Shown: piece after piece, positions 1-6,374 of the stretch
Numbering within the stretch: position 1 is the stretch's first letter
How the letters are laid out: every line of letters starts with the position of its first letter
Made by a program: the position numbers and the translations under genes
DNA from: SLFT01 sp964493075
Lineage (GTDB): Bacteria > Hydrogenedentota > Hydrogenedentia > Hydrogenedentales > CAITNO01
Reading direction: 5' to 3'
Length of the DNA: 21,783 nt
Assembly (NCBI GenBank): GCA_964493075.1
Contig: CAZBNU010000053.1
Span: forward strand, 1 to 21,783
The notes under the pieces: generated by a model
Told to the model about the DNA's origin: nothing
Seen by the model: the letters and a program-made list of their open reading frames with translations, nothing else
The model's database searches: none

Positions 1-321
1 GCGCTGAATCAGAGCGAGCGCATGTATCTCGTCATCACCCCGGAAGGCACCCGAAAAGAAGTGGACTATTGGACTACGGGGTTCTATTACATTGCTCATG
101 AGGCGGGAATCCCTATCTGGCCGTGGTTCATCAATTATAAGACCAAGCGCACCGGCAGCGGGGATATTTTTTACACGACCGGGGATATTCAAGCGGACTT
201 TGAACATTTGCGCAAGTTTTATGAAGAGAACGAGGTGTCCTTGCCGTCCTGTCGTCCGAAACCCCGAAAGCACGCTCAAACATTGGCAACTGATAAGGAC
301 GCACAACCTGCTGACTCATGA
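1..321 (+). CDS. PlsC-like lysophospholipid (1-acyl-glycerol-3-phosphate) acyltransferase, C-terminal part
   Basis: The gene enters from the left edge with its frame open from base 1 and stops with TGA at 319-321, so about 106 C-terminal residues are visible. The PEGTR box, a substrate-binding motif of the PlsC/LPLAT acyltransferase family, appears a few residues in, followed by a W-x-TGFYYIA segment and AGIPIWPW, the usual continuation. The family transfers a fatty acyl group to lysophosphatidic acid or a related lysolipid at the cytoplasmic membrane. The catalytic HxxxxD box must lie upstream of the window. The last 30 or so residues are polar and look like a variable tail. Substrate cannot be told from this fragment. 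The next gene starts 42 bases downstream on the same strand. Confidence 0.82.
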   Translation, partial: ALNQSERMYLVITPEGTRKEVDYWTTGFYYIAHEAGIPIWPWFINYKTKRTGSGDIFYTTGDIQADFEHLRKFYEENEVSLPSCRPKPRKHAQTLATDKDAQPADS

Positions 322-363
322 TACTGGCAGTCTGTCTGAAATCATTCTGAAATATTTGTCTTT

Positions 364-1002
364 ATGAAAAATGCAGTCTTAATAGAAAATCTATCTGTTC
401 ACTTTCAGGGCGCACCTCTTTTTGATGGTTTTTCTTTGGCAGTGCCGTGCGGCGAAAAAATTACGATTGCCGGACCGTCCGGAGGTGGGAAGTCCACCTT
501 GTTGCGCTGCATCATGGGATTTACACCGGTGACGAAGGGCATCATCAGGATATTGGATCGGGAACTGACTGCTTCCTCTATCTGGCAGTTGCGCGGCAAG
601 ATGGCCTATGTGGCACAGGAACCGGAATTGGGCGCTGGCACGGTACGTGCCGCCCTGATGCGTCCCTTTGGCTATCGCATCAATGGCGACCTTTCGTATG
701 ACGAGGAAGAAGCCCTGCGTCTTTTCAGTATGTTCAGGTTGCCCGCCTCACTTTTGGACAAGGACATACCGCTTCTTTCCGGTGGAGAAAAACAGCGGGC
801 GGCACTGGTGGCTGCGCTGCTGCTTCAGCGACCGATTCTGCTGTTGGACGAAGCAGCCTCGGCGTTGGACGGCGTATCGAAGGAGGCGGTTCGTAATTAT
901 CTGTGTGAACGCACCGATTTGACCATACTCTCTATATCCCATGATATCCGCGATTTCTCCCTTTCGGAGACGGTGGTAACCCTACCGGGAGAAGCGTCAT
1001 GA
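364..1002 (+). CDS. fetA: ABC transporter ATP-binding protein, FetA-like
   Basis: This 212-residue protein is a single ABC ATPase domain. It shows a Walker A motif (GPSGGGKST, residues 37-45), a Q-loop glutamine near 85, an LSGGE signature (138-142), a Walker B segment ending in LLLDE (158-163) and a switch histidine (H193). Alone this would be a generic ABC ATPase. The FetA assignment rests on its partner: its last four bases (ATGA) overlap the start of a FetB/UPF0014 permease, which implies translational coupling and a two-component transporter. In E. coli FetAB is linked to iron export and peroxide resistance. The true substrate here is inferred only. No clear Shine-Dalgarno sequence precedes the ATG. 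Confidence 0.8.
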   Translation: MKNAVLIENLSVHFQGAPLFDGFSLAVPCGEKITIAGPSGGGKSTLLRCIMGFTPVTKGIIRILDRELTASSIWQLRGKMAYVAQEPELGAGTVRAALMRPFGYRINGDLSYDEEEALRLFSMFRLPASLLDKDIPLLSGGEKQRAALVAALLLQRPILLLDEAASALDGVSKEAVRNYLCERTDLTILSISHDIRDFSLSETVVTLPGEAS

Positions 1003-1802
1003 ACGCCTCAGATATTACGTATGGACAATTGATTGCCGGATACGCCTTGATCCTGTTTCCGCTGGCCATTTTTATGTGGTACGGCGTGAAGTTATTCCGG
1101 GAAACGGTTATCAGTGTGGTGCGCATGACCCTGCAGTTGCTGTTTGTGGGATTTTATCTACAGGTAGTGTTTAACTGGAATTCCCCTTGGATCAATTTCC
1201 TGTGGATTGCGGTGATGGTGCTGGTGGCGGACGCCTCCATTGTCCGCAGCTGCGGCCTGCGGGTGCGGCGTTTTGTCGTGCCCCTGGCCATCGCTCTGCT
1301 TGCCGGGGTGCTTGTCCCCCTGCTGCTGTTCGTGCTGGTTATCATTCGACCGGAACCGATTCTGGACGCACGGTACGTGATCCCCATTGCTGGCATGATC
1401 CTTGGCAACTGTCTCCGTGCCGACATTGTTGGTATTCGCGGTTTCTACGAAGCCATCCACAAGCAGGAGAAAGTGTATCTCACGTCACTCGCCGCAGGGG
1501 CGACCCTGCACGAGGCCGTGTTGCCTTTCATGCGTGAAGCGCTTGAGGCTGCACTGCGCCCCACCATCGCGACCATGGCGACTATAGGGCTGGTGTCCCT
1601 GCCTGGCATGATGACCGGCGTGATTCTCGGCGGTGCCAACCCCATGACTGCCATCAAATACCAGATAGCCATTATGCTGGCCATCTTTTCCGGTACCGCC
1701 ATCACGGTGGTATTGGCCATATTTCTAACACTCAGGAATAGTTTTACCGCATACGGCATATTGGACAGGGGTATTTTTGTTTTATACAAGAAGTTGCTCT
1801 AA
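999..1802 (+). CDS. fetB: FetB/UPF0014 family ABC transporter permease
   Basis: The 267-residue product is very hydrophobic, with about six or seven membrane segments. It has the conserved stretches of the FetB (UPF0014) family: VRMTLQLLFVG around residues 41-51, an ARYVIPIAGMILGN block around 124-137, and LPGMMTGVILGGANPMTAIK around 201-220 followed by a helix. It would form the membrane channel of the exporter energised by the ATPase encoded just upstream. E. coli FetB has been linked to iron efflux, but family members are poorly studied and metal specificity is not proven by sequence. It starts inside the stop codon of fetA. It ends only 5 bases from the stop of the convergent minus-strand TPR gene, leaving no room for separate terminators. 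Confidence 0.87.
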   Translation: MNASDITYGQLIAGYALILFPLAIFMWYGVKLFRETVISVVRMTLQLLFVGFYLQVVFNWNSPWINFLWIAVMVLVADASIVRSCGLRVRRFVVPLAIALLAGVLVPLLLFVLVIIRPEPILDARYVIPIAGMILGNCLRADIVGIRGFYEAIHKQEKVYLTSLAAGATLHEAVLPFMREALEAALRPTIATMATIGLVSLPGMMTGVILGGANPMTAIKYQIAIMLAIFSGTAITVVLAIFLTLRNSFTAYGILDRGIFVLYKKLL

Positions 1803-1807
1803 TGTAT

Positions 1808-3262
1808 CTATATGCCTGCTTCGTATGTTTCACGAACGCGCATTCGTCGTTCCTGTTCTTCCTTGGGCATGCCGGGGCATATGCCGACTTCGCTGTCGCG
1901 CATGACAGATTTCTTTTCTGAAACGGACAGAGGGATGTCGGCTTCCTGCTTGATTTCGATAATGAGTTCTGAAAACTCCAGCCATAGCGCGGCGGTATCC
2001 CATCGCGCCTTGTCCAAAACAGCGATGGCTTCGAGATACCGTCCCTCTTCGCGCATGTCAAGGGCTTCCATGAGCATTTTTCGGCCTTCACCGAAGGGGT
2101 CGGCCAGTTCATCCCAGGTTTGTCGTGCCTTTGCCCAGTATTCATCGGCCTGTTGGCGCAGTAGTGCGGCTTCTTCGGCGTTTGCAGCCTGTTTTGCCTG
2201 TGCCCGTAACTCTTTGGCGCGGCTTTCGTAGAGTAGTCCCTCGTTGCGCATGATAAAACGGGGCGCCACTTCGACGGCTGTCATGCTGCCGGGATAGCGT
2301 TCCATGTAGTCCTTCCACCCTGCCAACGCTTCTTCATACTGTCCGTTGAGTTCCTGACATTGGAACAACTGGCGCGGCACCCATCTGTCGTGGGGCAGGT
2401 TTATGGCCTCTGTAAGATACTTCACGGCATTGGGATAGTCCTCTAGTTTCTGCTTATAGAGTGCGAACCCAAGGTCAAAGTAAAGCTTGTAATTGCGTGG
2501 ATTACGTCGGATGCCGTCTTTCAGGAAATCTATGGCGTAATAGTAAAAACGTTCCTTTTCACCCAGGCAGACCTGATAGCGTGCGTCCCATTCGCGTCGC
2601 GGCCACGGGGTGTCGGGCATACTGGCCGTGGCGTTATACCCCAGGTGCCAGGAGCCGATAAGATAGGCTTCAATAAAATGCGGATCCAGGGCTACACAGG
2701 TGCGCATGAGTGTAATCATGCGGTACATGTTTCCCTGATGCCAGTAGCGGTCTACTTCAAGCCAGATGAGATTTGCGGCTACTTTGCGGAATCCGAAAAA
2801 GAGGTTGAAGATATTCACGCCGCCCGCCTGTGCTTCGGCATACTGAATATCCTGTGCGAATCGGAGTTTACGGTCCTTTGCAAGTCCCAGAAACTCGTCG
2901 CGCAAGTCTGTTGCATGCCTGCTGCGTGCAAAATCCCATATCCGCCAATCCTCCTGGTAATCCTTGGCTGCACGCCCCAGCAGGCTTTCACTTTCAGCAT
3001 CGTCGTCGGATTCGGGATACACGGGAAAAATGCCGGAATTTCTTGCGGCTTCATCACTTTTACTAAAAAGTGCGCCGTCCTGATCGCCTTCTTCCTGGTC
3101 CTGAAAAAGACGTTCATTTACTGCTGCCGCCAGCAGCCATCGGTAGTAGGATTCAGATTCTCTGAGATGCCGCAACCAAAGATTATTAAGTGTGCCAGCG
3201 GTAAGCACAAGGATAATAAGCAGTATTACTACCGGCTTTGGGTTTCGCTTCAAAAACTCCAC
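1808..3262 (-). CDS. Membrane-anchored tetratricopeptide-repeat protein, last gene of ABC-2 transporter unit
   Basis: About 485 residues with one N-terminal membrane helix (roughly residues 11-30) preceded by a basic segment. This predicts an anchored protein with a large soluble domain outside the membrane. A segment near residues 158-177 (FGFRKVAANLIWLEVDRYWHQG) and the following helices (ALDPHFIEAYLIGSWHLGYN, then RNPRNYKLYFDLGFALY) have TPR spacing. They resemble TPR proteins I recall beside ABC-2 transporters in Planctomycetes and Deltaproteobacteria. The C-terminal third is charged and helical. I chose a GTG start at 3262 because an AAGGAGGT ribosome-binding site ends directly against the ATG at 3268, too close to serve it, but sits 6 bases from the GTG. 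The gene follows the permease within a few bases, so the two probably act together. Function is unknown; scaffolding or substrate handling is a guess. Confidence 0.75.
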   Translation of the reverse strand: MEFLKRNPKPVVILLIILVLTAGTLNNLWLRHLRESESYYRWLLAAAVNERLFQDQEEGDQDGALFSKSDEAARNSGIFPVYPESDDDAESESLLGRAAKDYQEDWRIWDFARSRHATDLRDEFLGLAKDRKLRFAQDIQYAEAQAGGVNIFNLFFGFRKVAANLIWLEVDRYWHQGNMYRMITLMRTCVALDPHFIEAYLIGSWHLGYNATASMPDTPWPRREWDARYQVCLGEKERFYYYAIDFLKDGIRRNPRNYKLYFDLGFALYKQKLEDYPNAVKYLTEAINLPHDRWVPRQLFQCQELNGQYEEALAGWKDYMERYPGSMTAVEVAPRFIMRNEGLLYESRAKELRAQAKQAANAEEAALLRQQADEYWAKARQTWDELADPFGEGRKMLMEALDMREEGRYLEAIAVLDKARWDTAALWLEFSELIIEIKQEADIPLSVSEKKSVMRDSEVGICPGMPKEEQERRMRVRETYEAGI

Positions 3263-3264
3263 TA

Positions 3265-4095
3265 TCATACCTCCTTGCGCCAGAAGATTACGTAAGCGCA
3301 AAGGAAACCTGCCAGTCCGTAAATAAATCCATACAGCAACAATGCCGAGATAATCACGTCTACGGGCGGATCATTGGGTTGGCCGTTTACAATCTGGGTC
3401 TTCAAACTGAAATTCTGCAGGTTCGGCAAAATAGCGTAGAGATAAGAGGCAATTTTGCCTATCATCACATCCAGAAATTCAGCTGTCTGCCCTGCCCGGT
3501 TTTCCACGTCCTTCAGGTATTCAGTCAGGTTGCCGGTGATATAAATGAACAGGCCGCCCAGAATCGGTACGAGCGAAGTGGTGGCAGCACAGGAGATTGC
3601 GAAGGTGAAGGAGGATACGATGAGGAACTCGAAGTAGGTGAGTAGAATACTCCACAGCAGCAACGTGGGCATAATGCCTTGTCGCAGGTAGAGCGCCATA
3701 AAAAACAACCCGCCCATCAACGCCAGATTGACGATGATGATAAGTTGTGCACCCATGAATTTTCCAAGCAGATACTGCATTCGTCCGACAGGCTTTGACA
3801 GAACCGTGTAGATCACCTTGTTTTCAATCTCATTGGGCACCACTGATGCCGAAATGTACACGGCAATGAGCACGCCAAAGATTGAAATGGCGGCGACGCA
3901 GATATCCTTGATGAGTTTCAGGTCAATATCCGTTTCTGCGGAGGGGTCGAGAAAAGAGGATATGAAACTGGAACCAAAAATGACCAGCAGGCTCAGCACC
4001 AGAAATCCGATGAGCAGCTTTCTGCGGATGCCTTCGCGATACGTGTACAGCGCAATGTAGTAGGGGCCTCTGAGAAAGGAAATGACAGCATTCAT
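3265..4095 (-). CDS. ABC-2 type transporter permease (NosY-like)
   Basis: The 276-residue protein has about six membrane helices (roughly 27-47, 62-84, 115-136, 143-169, 173-190, 249-272). It contains the ABC-2/NosY pattern VPNEIENKVIYTVLSKPVGR at 86-105, followed by a LLGKF continuation. The start at 4095 is chosen over a longer in-frame extension because a GGAG ribosome-binding site lies 8 bases before it. The longer version would also overlap the upstream ATPase gene. With the preceding ATPase gene (4-base gap) it forms a complete exporter of the type that moves drugs, copper-site maturation factors, polysaccharides or lipids. The substrate cannot be read from the sequence. The TPR gene follows with essentially no gap. 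Confidence 0.88.
   Translation of the reverse strand: MNAVISFLRGPYYIALYTYREGIRRKLLIGFLVLSLLVIFGSSFISSFLDPSAETDIDLKLIKDICVAAISIFGVLIAVYISASVVPNEIENKVIYTVLSKPVGRMQYLLGKFMGAQLIIIVNLALMGGLFFMALYLRQGIMPTLLLWSILLTYFEFLIVSSFTFAISCAATTSLVPILGGLFIYITGNLTEYLKDVENRAGQTAEFLDVMIGKIASYLYAILPNLQNFSLKTQIVNGQPNDPPVDVIISALLLYGFIYGLAGFLCAYVIFWRKEV
3269..3276 (-). promoter_or_regulatory. Strong Shine-Dalgarno sequence deciding the TPR gene start
   Basis: The minus strand reads AAGGAGGT, a full anti-16S match. It abuts an ATG (3268) that overlaps the permease stop codon as ATGA, but it is ideally spaced (6 bases) for the in-frame GTG two codons later (3262). The site lies inside the 3' end of the permease gene. 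Confidence 0.65.
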
Positions 4096-4099
4096 GATA

Positions 4100-5041
4100 T
4101 TAACTCCGGGCTGATTCAGCAGCGCCGATGACACGGACAAACAACTCTTCAAGCGTTTCCCTGCGTGGTGCTACGTTATTAATTTGAAGCGATTTGTTTT
4201 TGCATAATTCAACGACATCGAAAATAGTAGCCGTATCTCCCACCCGCAGTTTTGCGCGGCTTCCGGTGCGGTCTTCCATGGCAATACCAGCGGTTTGAAG
4301 TTCTGCGGCTAGTGCATCGGTGATGCCGTCAACGTCAACGGTCATGTCCCGTTTAACAAGCAAGTCTTCAAGGGCGCCAATGGTCTGCAATACGCCATTG
4401 TAGAGAATGCCGACACGGTTGCTGATCAATTCCACTTCCAACAGTTCATGGCTTGAAATGAGGAGCGTTTTTCCTTCAACGCGTAGCCGCAACAGGATAT
4501 CGCGGATTTCTTTTCGGGCAATAGGATCAAGCCCCGTGGTGGGTTCGTCGAGAATCAGCAGTTTCGGGTCGCTGATAAGCGCTTGGGCAAGACCTATACG
4601 CTGCCGCATCCCTTTGGAATAGCCACGCAGGAGCCGCTTACGAGCGTGTTCCATACCCACCATGTCCAGGGTAACGTCTATTCTTCTCTTCAGGTCAGCG
4701 CCACGCAGTCCATAGAGCTTACCGTAGTAGGACAGTATTTCTTCACCACGCAGGAAGTCAGGATAATAGGCGCCTTCAGGAAGATAGCCGATGTTCATTT
4801 TCACGGCTGCGGAGCTGATGGCGCGACTTCCAAAAATTTCGATGGTTCCCGTTGTCGGAAAAATAAGTCCCAGCAGCATCTTGATGGTCGTTGTTTTCCC
4901 GGAACCGTTAGGCCCGAGGTACCCGAATATTTCCCCTTCGTTCACATCGAGGGAAAGTTCTTTGAGGGCATGCACATCCTGACCGCGTAATGCGCCCTCA
5001 TAAATCTTAGTCAGATTTTGCGTTGATATAGCAGTTGACAC
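4100..5041 (-). CDS. ABC-2 transporter ATP-binding protein (CcmA/NosF type)
   Basis: The 313-residue protein has Walker A GPNGSGKTT at 43-51, signature YSKGMRQR around 141-148, Walker B LLILDEP at 161-167 with the following TTGLDP, and switch histidine H198. After residue 220 comes a roughly 90-residue C-terminal domain of the kind common in ABC-2 ATPases. The start codon is GTG, followed by the usual STAISTQNLTKIY beginning; GGAAG and AAGGT purine tracts lie just upstream. It drives the permease encoded immediately after it. It is separated from the preceding MauE-thioredoxin gene by 165 bases, in which I see no consensus promoter, although that is where one would lie. Confidence 0.9.
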   Translation of the reverse strand: MSTAISTQNLTKIYEGALRGQDVHALKELSLDVNEGEIFGYLGPNGSGKTTTIKMLLGLIFPTTGTIEIFGSRAISSAAVKMNIGYLPEGAYYPDFLRGEEILSYYGKLYGLRGADLKRRIDVTLDMVGMEHARKRLLRGYSKGMRQRIGLAQALISDPKLLILDEPTTGLDPIARKEIRDILLRLRVEGKTLLISSHELLEVELISNRVGILYNGVLQTIGALEDLLVKRDMTVDVDGITDALAAELQTAGIAMEDRTGSRAKLRVGDTATIFDVVELCKNKSLQINNVAPRRETLEELFVRVIGAAESARS

Positions 5042-5206
5042 GTGCTTCCGACCTTTCCGATTATTTCAATGTACGTAGAATTACCACGTTCTTCACCGTC
5101 AGAGACAAGAAATTCGTGCTTTGAAAACACTTTGTTTTACACGCTTCAGTCGTAATTTTCACTCATAATAGCAGAATGACTTTCCTTTTTCCAGAAAAGC
5201 CGTAAT

Positions 5207-6214
5207 TTACTGAGATTCGTCATTATTCAGGGCTTCGATTGCTTCCATAATCTCCTGATATTCGGGCACATGGCCGTCCCAGAAGTCCTTTAGTTTTCCG
5301 TCCTGAATAAGGCTTAATCTGAAGGAATCGTCGCCGATAAGCGAATAATATAACATTGCGCGGTTTTCAAGGGAATGCATGGGAAATACCGGCTGTGTAT
5401 TGCCGCGGAATAGTTCCATATCCCCCGGGAAGTCCTCATAGCACAGCGCCACGATGGGTGGTACACCCGCCATACCCCATAAAGCGTTGAGATCAGGCAC
5501 ATTTGCCATGCACTCGTCACAGGACATACTCATTACTGCTACAAGATAGATGCCTTCTCCCAGGTTAAAATAGCCTTCGGGCAGAAACAATTCAAATTGC
5601 GCATAGGAAATGTTGTTTTCCTCGGTATCATCTATAACAAAGGATTGCCAGTCTATGTCTTGATAGGCATAGGCGGTTGCTGCTGATGCCAGAACTACTG
5701 CGACCAGAATCTTTAGACAGGGTATCAGCAGTGCCGCCCCCACTCCCCTGCTTCTTTTGTTTGCTTCCTCCGTATTGGCACGAGTGACAGGAACCCTAAA
5801 GGTCACCCAGAGTATGAATAGACCGGAAGAGATTAAAACGGCATTCTTTATCAGTGACATCTGCGGCGACATTTTTATAAACGGGAAGCATCCGCAATCT
5901 TCAAGTCCATACACGCGCCAGGCATAAATAATGAGGACAGCAAAAAAAACCAACATGGCCTGCATGATAAGTATGGTAAGCCCCTTAAGACGCAAGCCCG
6001 CTATCATCGCGATGCCCAGGCCTACCTCTACAAACAAGGTAAACAATGCTGTCAGCAAGAGCATATTCGGCGTATTGATGACGTGATATGCAGCAATTTG
6101 AACCGCAAATTTATCTATATCCAAGCCTTTTGGCAATGCCCCTACGACGAAATAGATGCCAATGCATAGCTCAAGTATACGTGCTACTATATGAAATTTT
6201 GATTGTTTTGTCAT
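5207..6214 (-). CDS. MauE/DoxX-like redox membrane protein fused to a thioredoxin-like domain
   Basis: The 335-residue protein has two parts. Residues 1-140 contain four hydrophobic helices with a CGCF motif (C107, C109), typical of the MauE/DoxX redox-associated membrane family. A fifth helix (about 160-184) then leads to a segment from about 200 to 325 that looks like a thioredoxin fold: a beta strand GIYLVAVMSM, a CDEC motif (C232-C235), a helix, and a TQPVFP segment (about 273-278) that could hold the cis-proline. MauE-type proteins pass reducing equivalents or help form disulfides for a periplasmic partner. Here donor and acceptor may be joined in one chain, which is an inference. No Shine-Dalgarno sequence is visible before the ATG. 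The closest alternative is a DoxX-type protein with an unrelated tail. Confidence 0.7.
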   Translation of the reverse strand: MTKQSKFHIVARILELCIGIYFVVGALPKGLDIDKFAVQIAAYHVINTPNMLLLTALFTLFVEVGLGIAMIAGLRLKGLTILIMQAMLVFFAVLIIYAWRVYGLEDCGCFPFIKMSPQMSLIKNAVLISSGLFILWVTFRVPVTRANTEEANKRSRGVGAALLIPCLKILVAVVLASAATAYAYQDIDWQSFVIDDTEENNISYAQFELFLPEGYFNLGEGIYLVAVMSMSCDECMANVPDLNALWGMAGVPPIVALCYEDFPGDMELFRGNTQPVFPMHSLENRAMLYYSLIGDDSFRLSLIQDGKLKDFWDGHVPEYQEIMEAIEALNNDESQ

Positions 6215-6374
6215 AATAATAATGAAACAACTAATTGGATTGATTTTAATAAATAAACTGATACATAACTAACGCGATTGTAATGGTAACAGTTGACTCA
6301 TATTTTTTCTTCCGCCGGTAAGGCATGATATTGAGAAAATTCGGGGCATTCGTTTTATGCGCCAGCAATGCCAT

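Noticed and set aside
2645..3295. Plus-strand open frame of 216 codons
   Set aside because: It lies entirely antisense to the TPR gene (and its start), with no ribosome-binding site and an implausible composition; a shadow frame.
5124..5138. AAAACA/TGTTTT inverted repeat before the ABC ATPase gene
   Set aside because: An all-A/T-type stem with a 3-base loop in an AT-rich gap; weak stability and no U-tail.
6345..6372. Possible terminator after the zinc-ribbon protein gene (GGCATT/AATGCC)
   Set aside because: Only a 6-bp stem with a 16-base loop and a poor U-tract; not distinguishable from chance.
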